A stretch of DNA of 64,000 nucleotides from Siderastrea siderea. Lineage: Eukaryota > Cnidaria > Anthozoa > Scleractinia > Rhizangiidae. Every line of letters begins with the position of its first letter. The first letter of the stretch is position 1. Below the pieces are notes generated by a model that did not search any database, had not been told where the DNA came from, and worked only from the letters and a program-made list of their open reading frames with translations. Of this stretch, positions 45,563 to 57,420 are shown in pieces. The position numbers and the translations under genes are program-made. Location: the NCBI GenBank assembly GCA_964030785.1, contig OZ034978.1, forward strand, positions 1,260,001 through 1,324,000, written 5' to 3'.

Positions 45563-46254
45563 CGGATGACTAAGGTAAGTGACCAAAAAAATAAAACCCG
45601 GACCAATTTATAAACCGGCTGTAGCCATCCGTTAATAACATGGCCAATCGAAAAGCTGACTTTGATGGTAATTTCCCGGGAGAAGTTTCGTCTTTCTACC
45701 ACTAGAAATCATGGAAACTTCGTAAAGAAATCGGTTATAAACTCCATAAAAATTGGATTAACTTGCTCATTATACAGTTTGGGTTCGGTGGATTAAAAAT
45801 CTCAGCTGCTCAGAAGTGTTTAGTAAATTTAGCTGCGCCCTGGGAGTGGGGCACGGGTGGGGATTTGCAACTGCATTGTGAAGTTGTTATTATTCTTGCT
45901 GAGAACTGTTCTAAAACAAAACAAGTGCAAAACCATCATGTATTTCACTCAGTCTTTTTCACATCGATGGCGAGTGTTTCACTGCAAGTACTCTACATGG
46001 TAACCACACAACCTCCAGATTTTATTACTAAGTTAGGCAAGATAGGGGGTGTTTTACAACTTCGTTGTCATCAGTAACATTTCGACAGGTAAGCTACGAA
46101 TTTCGGACCTGTTTTGCCTAACACTCGTAAACGTTTCGGTAACATTTCACTCGTTCGTTGAGATAAATATAAGGCTTAATTTTGTTCCTTAGACTTCTTT
46201 TACAATAAAGCAGAATAATGGGCCTAGAGCTTGCAACAAATACCCAACAGTCGC
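45563..46254. other. Non-coding stretch, nothing recognised
   Basis: No coding motif. Short frames at 45763-46077 (+) and elsewhere have no domain signature. Confidence 0.4.
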
Positions 46255-46420
46255 TTAGCTATTATAATAACCTGCGATCAGGCCGAATTTTAGCATCGCT
46301 CGCTCGAATTTTAGGGTCGCTCGCTAAAATAGGGCCTGATACAATCTCTCACAGGACTTCGTGTCGGCGGCCAAATTTTGGCCGCGGGAATCTCGCAATC
46401 TGATTGGCCCTTTAACAATA
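46255..46420. repeat. CCTGCGATCAGGC inverted repeat, copy 1
   Basis: AACCTGCGATCAGGC and GGGCCTGATACAAT flank a short AT-rich core. A copy in reverse orientation is at about 49750-49855, with the same outer flanks. These probably belong to an element whose ends I cannot fix. Confidence 0.45.
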
Positions 46421-47033
46421 CAGCTGTCAACGGAAGTAAATTGTCTACGAGACTTGCTCACAATTTTCAATCCGACCGCCATGGCCAAGGAACAAGTCTG
46501 CCGAGGTAAACGTGTCGCTCAAAGATATTCTCGTCGCTCTAGGAGAATTGTCATCATTTCTTTCTTTCCTGAGAATGGCGTCCGGTTTGACGCAAGCTGT
46601 CTCTCACTCGGAGCAGAGAAGTACAGCAACAGTGAATTATGTATCCCGTTTCATCGCATCGTGTCTCCAAATTTTCATTTGAAGGCTTTCAGCTAGTATT
46701 GAAAATATAAGCAGAGTAGTTGTTGTTTCCGCGTTTTAAGAAACAAAACGAACAGCAAGTATCTTTCGCCAAGAGTGATCAACAAGTCAACCGATAATTC
46801 AGTAAACTTAACGATAAGCTGATGTTTAGTGAGAGCCCCACTCAGCGAGATGCTGTATTTATTTTTACCTAAGTAATAAAGACTTTCAGTTTATTCATTC
46901 AGTGTTAATAATGTCGTTTTAATGATCTCTGACATTGATATCAAAGGATCTGACTAGGTTTATAATAAATGTTCTTCGTTTTTAAAATTCGCTGCTGTTT
47001 AGAGATGAAATTCGCTGGTAATCTCAAATATTT

Positions 47034-49235
47034 GGGTGTCTGTAAAACCCGGAACACCCCGGAACACCCCGGAACATCCCCGGAACACCCCCGGAACAGC
47101 CCGGAACAGCCCGGAACAGCCCGGAACAACTCCGGAACACCCTTGGAACATCCCATAATACCCCGGAACACCCTCGAAAGAGCAAGGAACACCCCCGGAA
47201 CACCAAAAATAGTGGTCAGCGGTCAGACTGCTCACGAATTGACTAAGCCGGAGACCTCTGAAGATTCCCAATTCTTCATAAGACTTTTGCGGATCACCCT
47301 GAGATTTCCGAGCATTTCAAGAATGCTTGGAATATTTTCGAAGCTTTTAAGAACAGCGAAAAAACCATTAATTAATGGGAAAAATATATCATGCACGTGA
47401 CCTTCATATCAATAACTTACGATTTTCAGTGATATGAAAATGTGACAGTTGAACTGTTAATTCTGCATTGATTTTTCTCGTGCGAGGTTTGCATTATCAT
47501 GTTCAAAAAACAGGTGTGACCTCAAGGACATTACAAAGCCAAATGATACAGTGTCACGCAATGCTATAAGGTCATTATTCCGAGGTCACACGATCGTCAT
47601 CGTTTTATTTCCACAGGTGTATGGAAATGTTTGGCCGCCGGTTCGTTACGGTAATATACAGTGAATATATACACCTCATTTAAAAAAACACCTCAGTTCA
47701 TATTAATTTGAAGTATCATACCCTAGTGCATGAGTGCTTCAGGAATGTTAAAATCCGAGAACGTTTTTCCATGTCTAATAAATTCCCATCTTGCAGCTTT
47801 CTCTTGTCATATTTGAATGACAACGTTTTTGCAGTTAGGCCTGCATATATTTTTGGTTAACAAAAGAGCGTAGCTCGGAAGATAAATGAGTACTATAATT
47901 TTGTAGAGGTATCCGAGGCTTATAATGTCTGTAATGTAGGATGTCACAACGTAACCCGGGAGCAAAAGGATCGAACGAGTTTACAATCTTATAGCGAGAA
48001 AAGGAACAAGTATTTTATTTACTTTCACAAGATCTAGTTAGACTTAAAGAGAAAAATTCAGTAAACGAAAAAAGGAAAATATCAACGATGAGAGTACATA
48101 TTAGGTTTCCTTGAACTTTGCAAAGTTCGTGTACTCCCTCAATAAGTCAACTTTGTACGTTGCGATAAACCTTGAGTTACAACTTACTTCTCAAAACTAT
48201 TCAAACATTTTCCTAATTGGTCTTTAGAGGGTGTCTGTAAAACCCGGAACACCCCGGAACACCCCGGAACACCCCGAAACACCCCCGGAACACCCCGGAA
48301 CAGCCCCGGAAAACCGGGAATTGGGAATCTTCAGACTCGGCTTAGTCAATTCGTGAGCAGTCTGACCGCTGACCACTATTTTTGGTGTTCCGGGGGTGTT
48401 CCTTGCTCTTTCGAGGGTGTTCCGGGGTATTATGGGATGTTCCAAGGGTGTTCCGGGGTTGTTCCGGGCTGTTCCGGGGTGTTCCGGGGGTGTTCCGGGG
48501 ATGTTCCGGGGTGTTCCGGGTCTTACAGACACCCGTCTTTAGAAGGAGCGGCGGTGTTTCTTTGCCCAGTCCGTACAGTAACAGCAAGTGGGGCACTTGA
48601 GAAAATGCGGTAGTACTAGCTACATAAATTGAAAAGGAACAGCCTTTACGGGAAAAAAAATAAATCCTATAGACGTTTAACAGCCTGCAAAATCTGTTTT
48701 GTTTTGCGTGCAAAATCTGTTACGCAATGCCCAAGAGTAAGTTATCGCGACCGTGAAGTGTTATATGGTGAATTGAATTATTATTCGGGATGCCCACCCC
48801 CAGAATTTTACTTATAGACGTCACATCGGTTTGTCGAGAGTTATAATGCAAATCTCGCATGAGTTACAACAACTTCAATAATTGAATTCAAATATTCAAA
48901 ATCAAATCTTTGTCGATCTAAAGGACACCAATGTTATTTTTTATTTTATTTTTGTCATTTTGTCTTCGGGTGATCCGCAAAAGGTCTTCGGAAATCTTCG
49001 TTAATCTTCGGAGGTCCTCGGGACAGTCTATGCGTGAGCGGTCTGACCGCTGACCAGAATTTTTGGTGTTCAAGAGTGTTCCTGGCTGTATTGAGGGTAT
49101 TCCGGGGCATTATGGGATGTTCGGGGGTATTATGGGATGTTCCAGGGGTGTTCCGGGGTTGTTCCGGGCTGTTCCGGGCTGTTCCGGTGGTGTTCCGGGG
49201 CTGTTCCGGGGTGTTCCGGGGTTTTACAGACACCC
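47034..49235. mobile_element. 2.2 kb Mutator-like element with CCGGAACAC minisatellite ends, 9-bp TSD
   Basis: The left end is GGGTGTCTGTAAAACCC followed by about a dozen 11-bp CCCCGGAACAC units; the right end is the inverse. CAAATATTT flanks both ends exactly (47025-47033, 49236-49244). Inside the left arm is GGTCAGCGGTCAGACTGCTC, repeated inverse in the right arm. The middle 1 kb shows no gene. A smaller relative (48229-48534) sits inside it. Confidence 0.88.
48229..48534. mobile_element. 306-bp relative nested in the 2.2 kb element, own 9-bp TSD
   Basis: Same GGGTGTCTGTAAAACCC ends and CCGGAACACC units. GTCTTTAGA flanks exactly (48220-48228, 48535-48543). It is a minimal arm-to-arm version lacking the middle kilobase. 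Confidence 0.88.
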
Positions 49236-49244
49236 CAAATATTT

Positions 49245-51575
49245 ATCACTTCTGGAACTAAATTAAATTACAAAACACTCGTTTGTTTATAAACGGTTTT
49301 ATTGATATCTTTTTTTCTAAAGAGTGAAACTGAAGGTATATCTCTTAATTTCCCAAGGTATTTTATGCAGAAAATCGGTGACAAATGCGTAGGGAATATT
49401 TCCGGATACCACCTGAAATGAGAAAGGATTCAAACATGCAGCATATTTTGGTACATGACAACCTCGTCGTGTTCTGAATTTTCATTCAGTTTCAGCTCAG
49501 ACAGAGCAACTATGTACAATACCGGAACGCGTACCTTCAAGTTGAAAATTTGAACGCTAGTGCCAAGATTTATCGTAGCCTGTGATTTTCTTATTTTTGC
49601 CGACATTTAAGGACTTTTTTGCGAATGCCATTACATATACATATGGGAAATTTGCATACCGAGGAGCGTGCAAGCAAAACAAATTTTGATTGGCCGTTTT
49701 GTTGAATGTCAATCAATCAAAAAAGTGGGCGGCAGACGTTCCGTAGAAGAATTGTATCAGACTCTATTTTTCGTTTCGCCCTTCCCGCCAGAATGTTTTA
49801 CCGAGCGAAACGAAAATAGAGCCTGATCGCAGGTTACTATTATAACTGGCTTAAGATCCTTCACAGTCTTGAGCTCTACTGCTAGGGTCAAGGTGACATG
49901 GGTGAAGAAAGACATTGGTAAGGAACCTGGGCGACTGAAATGTGCCGTTGGCTAATAGATTTGTGAAGCTCACTTGCCCGGGTGAGTCCCCGGTGACTCA
50001 ACTCAACAGATATCAAATCCTAGGGGTGGGGCTATTAGGTAATGTTTTTAACTCCAAATCCCCACCTTGTCCCGGGGTGGGGGGGGGGGGGGGGTCGGGG
50101 TTTTCGTTGACTCATGCATTATGGAGAACTTTGTGGATGCTGAGAGCAAATTTTCGTCGCACCTAACAAAGTCGTTTTTAGCGCCAGCTACAGCAAGAGC
50201 GGACTTGTGAACAAGCTAAAATTATATTTAAGGATGTCCACTACAAGAGCAAAAATCACGCTGAGGAATCAAGGTACACTGTTAGTTTAATACATGTACG
50301 TGTAGCTTGTAAAAAGCGCTGACTGAAGCGATGGCCAGTATTAAACTAGTAATAGTTGACACTACAGCTGCCCCCGCTGTTAAGAGTTTTTGTGATCGTA
50401 TTTATTGATTTTGGAGGTTTCCTTTTTCTTGATTTACTTAGAAACACTTTTGTGTGGTATTTATGTTTCTGTAGTATAATTTAGGTTTTAGATATTGTTT
50501 CTGCAGAAGCAGGCCAAGTTGAGATTAGTACTCAGTCCAGTGCTAAGAGGTTTCATGAACTTACGGAATCGCGCCAATTGCAACACATCGATCTCTAATG
50601 CAAATGACTCTGCTTTTTTTTTCTGTCAACCGTGGAACTTCGTTGCAATTGGGTAATTGCTTGGGTATTGTTTGGGTGCAAATTAGTCGAACCTATCAAT
50701 TGAATGAGGGGCAATAAAGGAACAATAAGCAGCAGTAGAATAGTGAGTGAGAATATTGGTGAAGCTCAGATTGCGCGAGTCGCATGCCTCAAACGATTCG
50801 TTCGTCCTATATTGCTGAGATAAAACTTTTCCTCTTCGATAATCTAAGTTCTTTATTAAAACAAACATTGTAGTGGAAAGTTTATAGGGAAATTGTAGTA
50901 AAATGCGGGAAAGCAACTTCCAGCGACATGGAAATAATTTCCTTATACGCAATGTAAACAAAGAACCGCGAGCGTGACTTTTGATACAAAATGCGCTTTC
51001 TCGGACGCATTTCTTACATTACAAGCGAGATTTTCCACAGAGACAATCAACCACATGAATTGAATCAAGTAAAATCGCAAAAGCGGCTACTTTTGTTAAT
51101 GTACTGAAATTTCATAGACGCCCAAACTATCTCTTAATGTCTGAAAAGTTTTAAATAATGAGGTCGCAGCTCGACTTGCAACTGAAAAATGAGCTTTTTG
51201 CAATCTTGCAAATATTGCAATCTAATGCACCTAATGCACCTAATGCAATCTTGTAACGCAATATTTCTCGCGAGTTAACTGATGTCTGTAGGGTTTGCTG
51301 GTGTTGAGATTCACTCGTTCGCTAAGCAATGCTTGCTTGTTTATGGACCAAGGCTTTCAGTCCCCCAGAGTGATCTGTGTCGACAAATCGTTTCCAAATG
51401 ATTTCTGTATATTAAATGCGTCTCTGACAAATAGTCTTCACGCAGTGTCTCTGGATCCAAAGTTTCTTAGGTCGAACTCGAACTTTTCCTTCTCGTGGCC
51501 TGACAATTTACGTTGGCTTTCTACGGGAATAAAATGAGGCAAACGAAAATAAAAACTACAGTTTCTCTTTCGCCT
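49245..51575. other. Non-coding stretch
   Basis: No gene recognised. Contains the second CCTGCGATCAGGC repeat (about 49750-49855, inverse), a G-run at 50080-50096, and AT-rich sequence. Short frames at 50683-50961 (-) and 51295-51537 (+) have no domain signature. Confidence 0.4.
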
Positions 51576-51584
51576 TCACGACAG

Positions 51585-51633
51585 TAGCTTCCCACGCAGT
51601 CGTTTTTAGGGGAGTCGACTGCGTGGGAGGCTA
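51585..51633. mobile_element. 49-bp hairpin MITE, 9-bp TSD
   Basis: TAGCTTCCCACGCAGTCG and its inverse ending GAGGCTA. TCACGACAG flanks both ends exactly (51576-51584, 51634-51642). Confidence 0.82.
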
Positions 51634-52804
51634 TCACGACAGCTGCTCTTTGGGATTTTACATATACTTAAAACATGTGCGGTAAGGAAGCGCTAGCACA
51701 GGGTCGTAGCGAGGTATATTTTTTAATTACTGATCCCATATTTTTGCCCAAAATTTTGATCTGCGATCCAATAAGCGATGAAAATTTTGATCCCTGATCC
51801 CCCAAAAAATTGTTGATCCCACGAAGTTCCCTCTTTATAATTTTGTCTCGATGTCATAAAAAGGTAGTCACTGTTAACAACAATCGCGCCAACGCAAGAT
51901 CGAACTGTCTTTCATAAAAAATATCGTTAAAATACAGAATACTCTTCTTCATATTTCTTTGTTATAATTATCCAAAGCATTAGGTGCTTACCTGAATTAA
52001 CTCGATCTCCACTTCTCCTGTTCGACTTCATCCATTGTAGAATTTAAGGTTTCACAATCAGCACTTGAAAGGACACTTAGTTGACATTTATATTCTTGAT
52101 TACTTTTACTACTGCATTAATAATCAAAACAAACTCGCGCAATACTGTCTAATTCATGAACCTTTAGTAAGGGATGCGAAGCATATAAATGTGCACGATG
52201 ATCGTTCATGGTTGAAAAAAAAAGTGGAGTTGAATAATGGTGTTTATTTTCACTGAAAATGAGGTGAATAATTGTTTTAGTATATACCACACAAGTGAAT
52301 TGCAGGTGATTTGTCGTCTAGATAACTGGTTACAAAATTTACCCCAGAAACTGCAAGGACGGTTTGTTATTTTACAATTGTAAAGAAGGTTGTTGTCTAT
52401 ATTTTTGCAGTCACTTAAATAGAAACTCAGTCATCTTAAGAAATCGAGTAAATTGCGTATAAAACTCTTGTGTATTTCGCAAATAAATAAAGAGTTTATG
52501 GTTTTAAAAAAATCTAATTTTCAGGGACTGTATTTTGGAAAACTACAAAAATTGCCAAAATTCGAGCCCCGAAAATTTCAAGACACACGGTAACTTTCCT
52601 GGTATTGTTAAACCACATATCAGGCGAGTTTGGTCGAGCCATGGTTTGTATTTTGGCGAGACGCAGTCGAGCCAAAATACCCCTGCATGGTGAGTCCAAA
52701 CGAGCCTGATGTGCTGCCGAAGCGTACCAAAAAAAGGAGCGATTAGGTATTTACCACACCCAAATTCGTCCTAAGACCCGGCGTTATTTTTTCAGTTACC
52801 GTGA

Positions 52805-53146
52805 TCAGTCAGGAGCTCTTGTTATATAGCGCGTGAACTGTGAGAAGAATAGGGCGTCAATACTCTTCTCTAACTCCTTATCTGTCAATTCTATAATTCT
52901 TTTGTTTGGAGTTTCATTTTTGGAATCTTGGAAGTCCAAATTAAGAGAGAAATTTGGAAAATGCGGCTCCATTTTGAAACAAAAAAGTTCCAGCGCTGTC
53001 CGTAAACGTACACGCGAGCGCCGGCCAGTGTAGCCGTGTAAAAGTTTGGCGCGAAATGGTAGTTTTACGTTTTGTTGTATTTCTGTTGTAATTTTCATCT
53101 CTAAAGTCTGCAAAAAAGTGCGAGTTTTAGAAACTGTCCATGACAT
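52805..53146 (-). other. Open frame inside the CAGGG element, weak
   Basis: Reads ...PNKRIIELTDKELEKSIDAL... on the - strand, slightly reminiscent of the N-terminus of DUF3504-type proteins. I would not call it a gene. Direct repeats of CCGAAGCGTACCAAA near 52713 and 53237 lie on either side. Confidence 0.25.
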
Positions 53147-53490
53147 CAGGTCAGTGACTTGATATCGTAGAAAATCATGACAGTAAACAAGGCTTCTGAT
53201 TGGCTAATTCACAATTTGGGTACGGTACCAAGCCGCCGAAGCGTACCAAATAGGTACGATTAGGTATAAATATCTTGTTACTCTCCTGCCGGATCTGCTG
53301 CGCCCAGCTTCAAAGCGTGTCGGTTGGTCATCATTGTCTTCACGGTTGTCATCATCAGTTCATTCCGCATCACTGTTCTCCGAATCATCTTCGTTGGACC
53401 CGTTAGCAAAGGTTTTTCAGGCGCTGCTCCTCGTTTTTACTAGATAAAGATAAGATAAACACCATACTAAGGATGTATGTCTCACCTCAC

Positions 53491-53932
53491 CTGATCAACT
53501 GATGCAATGTCTAGAATACACTGAGATGAGTTCTTGTTATCCTCATTACCGACAGTGTAAACGAGCAGATCTTCCTCTGACGGCTTCAGCCAGTTTAGAT
53601 GCATGGTGGGCTCAAGGATGCCATCGTTGCTGCGATGAAGGTCCTCGCAAAGAATTGCCAGGAAGAAGAGCTCCAAATATCGTTTCCAGTTGTGCCTCAG
53701 AGCAACTACATCTCTCTTTGAAGACAGTACTGGACAAGTTTCAACTGGCGGTGTATCAGGTTGTCCTTCGTCTAAGGCTTGAAGCTCTTCGAGCACGTCA
53801 ACAACATTGTCTGTTTGAGGTGAAACAACTCGTCGGATCATGCTTAGAGCCAGAGGCAGAGTTCCAGCCTTTTGTTTCGTTTTGTCTCTGACTCTTTGCT
53901 GCCGAACTCCTTGCCCAAATTTTTTTCCATTT
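53491..53932 (-). CDS. Exon-like frame of unknown family inside the CAGGG element
   Basis: A 147-residue frame bounded by an AG acceptor (before 53932) and a strong donor, CAG|GTGAGG, at 53490. It begins NGKKFGQGVRQQRVRDKTKQ and includes RHNWKRYLELFFLAILCEDL. Natural composition with no stops. Beyond the donor, about 53285-53400, an acidic stretch (NEDDSENSDAE, stop, TDDDNREDNDD) then a basic one follows, interrupted by a stop. It could be an exon of the element's own transposase or accessory protein, or a captured gene piece. I do not recognise it. The start codon and other exons are unknown. Confidence 0.4.
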
Positions 53933-55206
53933 CTGACATCAGTAACTCATAATCTCACAGTGGAGTTATCGATAAAAAATCAATGTTAGAAGATTTCCGC
54001 GCGAACGTCCTTAAAATAACCCCATCAGCCCCTCCCTCTCCCCCACCACCTCCACCATCCCATCCCAAAGTAATAATCTATTTATAGTAGCTGCAAAATT
54101 CTTTTTTCTGCGGTTTCTCTTTGGTTCCGGGAACGGTTCACAAATCATGACAAATGGACATCAAAAATATCAAAACCTCACTTTCTTCTTCCACGCGATC
54201 TGTGGACGCGATGGTGGCGATGCTTTGGAGATCGCGATCGCGACCTGGACCGCTAAGATCTGCGCAACACGTGAAAAAATGCTAATAACATAGCAGTCTT
54301 AATTTTATCTCTTGGAATTTAATGTGGACAAAAAAGGCAGTAAAAAGGGTACCGTTTGATCATGGTGAATAACATGGAATGGTTTGAAGGATTTCCGCAT
54401 GACTGGTGCTATCAAATGTCAGAATGTGTTATCAGTTATATCATGGTTTTATGGCCGGTGCTCTCGCAAATTTACAAACCATTTCGTGTGCACTCGTGTC
54501 TTAAAAATATGGTAACAACATACAGCATATCCAAGAATTGTACTTAGCTGTTCGATGAGCGCCTTGCGCCTCGATCGTACCTTTTGGGTGACCAGGAGCG
54601 TGATCTGGAATGTTGATAGTTCATGAAATTAAATTTGGCCAAAGACTGGAAATCAAAATTAACATCACTTTACCGTCTTAGTGAGCGATCGTCCTTCTTC
54701 TTCTTTCTTTTCCCCATGAAAAATAAACGAAATTTATCCGATCTCTACGCGTACACCCGGCTCTATAAACAACGCTGAGTCGAAAGGTCAAGGTCCAGCA
54801 ATGGGCCAATGTGATCATATGATATATTATATGACATGACTAAGCGTCATGCAGCGTGAGTGAGACAATAAAATCCCGGAAAGTTATTAACGAATGCGAG
54901 ACTAGCCAGTACTGTCCGGTCATCAATCAATCAGTGTGTCCAAATACCATTAAATTCTGTACGAAATGAACCAGAAAATCTTAAAATATGAATAAAGCTT
55001 TAAAAATCCCTGTAAAAAGCCTGGAAAGCGCATTTTGTGATTTTTATGGTTATTTAGGACAGCTTGATCCCTGATTCCATGAAAAACGCTGCTGATCCCG
55101 ATCCCATTGGTTGTGATCCCAGATCCCGGGGCTGTGATCCCTGATCCCACCCCTATTCAGGCCTTTGATCCCTGATCCCATATACCTCGTTACGACCCTG
55201 CTAGCA

Positions 55207-56261
55207 GTATGACTGACGGCAAAAACAACCCACAAGTTTTCTATGAATACCGTGCACCCCCTAGATGCAGATTTTTGATTTACTGACACCGTCACATGAC
55301 CCATATGTTTACTGATGTTACGATTTATTCCGTTCGGGCGTTTAGTGTGAAACGTTATCATTGCCCATTTATTCCGTTCGGGCGTTTAGTGAGGAAACGT
55401 CATCATTACCCACTTATTCCGTGCGCACCCTGTTCTGGCGAATCGAGATTTGATCTGGTATATATACTGTATATTTTAACTGTAAGTACTTTACTTCTCT
55501 TTACTTTATATACGCGCGGGCTATAAGGATGCCTCCTCGGGATTTTGCAAAATTCCTGCAGGGGAACTAGACAAGAACGTGATCGTTTCCTTTCGATTTA
55601 CAGTTGCCGATGAAAGCCGTTTGCTAGTTGTTTTGCAATTTTCATTTTTTTCGCCGCTAGTTTTTCTTGTGAGAAACGTACTCTTCTGTTTATGCTGAAT
55701 TTTAATAATTATTGTCTAAGTCGTGGCCGATTTACTCGGCTCTTTACATCTTACAGTCTATAGCCGTACCAAAAAAACAAACAAACAAACAAACAAAAAA
55801 AACAATGAACACACAGTCCGCTGAAGAACGTTGGCCATGCTATTTGATTCATTGCTGGCGTCTTTTGCTTGTACCAAAAAGTCGGTGAAGTTAATTGAAG
55901 AGCGCTTTTTCTAAACAGACGTGTTTACCTCGTTCATTTGTTTTGTACCAGCTCCAAACCTTTCCTTGCTGTCGATCGGCAAAAAGATGATCTTCTTGCG
56001 TATTTTGCGGGAGCGCGAAAAAAAAAAACTCAATAAAGGACTGTTTCCATGGTAATGGTCCGTATTGTAAAATCCCGACCGAAAACTAACCAATCAGAAC
56101 ACTCGATTTAGACTGGAGAATTGCTTGCCATATAATAAAATACAATACTTTTATCCGCTTTCTGCTATATAACACGCATCACCGATCTGTTCTCCCCGCG
56201 TCCCCGATCTCATGTCCCCACGCGTCCCCGTCACACCATCAGGTGGGAAAAGACAAATAAG
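55207..56261. repeat. Mostly non-coding; 44-bp tandem repeat at 55324-55420
   Basis: TTTATTCCGTTCGGGCGTTTAGTG starts at 55324 and again at 55368. A (CAAA)n tract lies at about 55779-55800. Nothing else recognised. Confidence 0.5.
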
Positions 56262-57103
56262 ACACCGTGGTTGTTTACCATTTACACGGGCAAACCGGTC
56301 GGTTTACCGTTTGGGTCGGTTTGGGCAAATGGTAAGCAAATTTCCGTATTGGGAAAATTCCGTTCGAGACTGGCGCTTACCATTTGCAGAAATCCCTACC
56401 ATTTACCAAAAAATTTGTACGACGACGACGGCTAACGAGAAGGTCGCAAAACAAAAGCTTTGATTAACAAAACAACGTCTCTGCACGTGCGTTATTTTTG
56501 GTAGATTTCTTTGCCGTTCTGTGCACAACTAGAACTTGAAATGACCAAATTCAACGTTTTGTGTAGAACGCAAACACACGACGGTAAATCTTCGTTTTCA
56601 TAATAATCAAAATATAATAGTAATAACTTTATTCACGTGTCAAGTGATCTAGCACCCTGTAAAGACAGGGCGCTAATTGGGGACACAGCTATTTTCTAAT
56701 TAATTTTCTAAATAAGTTCTTCCTGAACTGATACGCCGTCCTTACAAATTCAGCTCCTGGATAATTCGACTGCATTTAAACCAGTCGGAATAATCGCCAA
56801 GAAGTTTCAAAGATTGTGAAGTCATTTTAAAAGTGACGTTTTCCTTCCCATTAAGCTCCCTAATTAATTGTTCTTGGGACAGAAGGTGGCCGCGAGAGCT
56901 TGAAACTGGTATCAAAGATTAGGTTTGAACAAATGGTACACGAATTTCCGTTTGGAACATTCCGTCCGGAAAAACAGGACTACCTTTTCAAACGTTCCAT
57001 TGCTCCCGGAAATTTTCCATCAGAACGACCCGAAAAGTCGTGTACCATTTACTTTCCAACCGGAATTTCCGGAAAGTTGTTGTAAATGGTAAACAACCCG
57101 TGT
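56262..57103. mobile_element. MITE with GGTTGTTTACCATTTACA ends
   Basis: The left end is ACACCGTGGTTGTTTACC plus ATTTACA; the right end is TGTAAATGGTAAACAACC followed by CGTGTT. Several internal copies of AATGGTA/TACCATTT. A LINE 3'-tail-like piece (AATAATCAAAATATAATAG, then CTTTATTCACG) sits at about 56602-56690. TSD not fixed. Confidence 0.6.
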
Positions 57104-57130
57104 TACTGTAATTCTACTACCTTAACACAT

Positions 57131-57420
57131 ATGATCGAATGTAAAAAAAGTGTAAGAGAAAATACATGGGCGAAACTCTACGCACGCTTGGTGAACGTTT
57201 TTTTTGGAACACAGACAAGCTAAGAATAATCTATTCACGCTAACACCACAGCAGCCGTCCCTTCCCACTTCACTCTACCTCTATCACAGACATGGGTCTT
57301 ATCCTACTTGAACTACAACCTACACCTAGCGCATCCCGCCGAAAAGCACAAGAAGCTTACCTCATACATAGAGGTCAAACCACATCACCAGACGGAATAA
57401 ACCGACGGAATGAACATTGA
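57131..57420 (+). pseudogene. Penelope-like element GIY-YIG domain C-terminal relic
   Basis: Pieces in shifted frames read IECKK...KYMGETLRTLGERF, then SHFTLP..., and finally TDMGLILLELQP, RRKAQEAYLIHRGQTTSPDG, INRRNEH and stop (TGA 57418-57420). This order (C-K-x-x-Y-x-G-E-T, HFxxPxH, RKxxExxxI, GINRR) is the end of the GIY-YIG endonuclease of Penelope-like retroelements. Small indels break the frame, so it is dead. Confidence 0.6.

Larger units (their letters stand above)
51699..55200. mobile_element. 3.5 kb CAGGGTCGTA element, 6-bp TSD
   Basis: The left end is CAGGGTCGTAGCGAGGTATA and the right end is its inverse, with one mismatch, ending CCCTG. CTAGCA flanks both ends exactly (51693-51698, 55201-55206). 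Both subterminal zones carry GATCCCTGATCCC motifs (51735-51830 and 55060-55180). This is the largest member of the CAGGG/6-bp group in the window and the only one with an exon-like open frame (53491-53932, -). It may descend from an autonomous copy. Confidence 0.82.

Noticed and set aside
46941..49266. CSGVFRG / TPEHPRN-repeat proteins on both strands
   Set aside because: Translations of the 11-bp CCGGAACAC minisatellite arms of the nested elements; both strands and several frames open equally.
53502..53891. 129-residue + strand frame
   Set aside because: It overlaps the - strand exon-like frame, which has better splice signals and composition; the + frame looks like its shadow.
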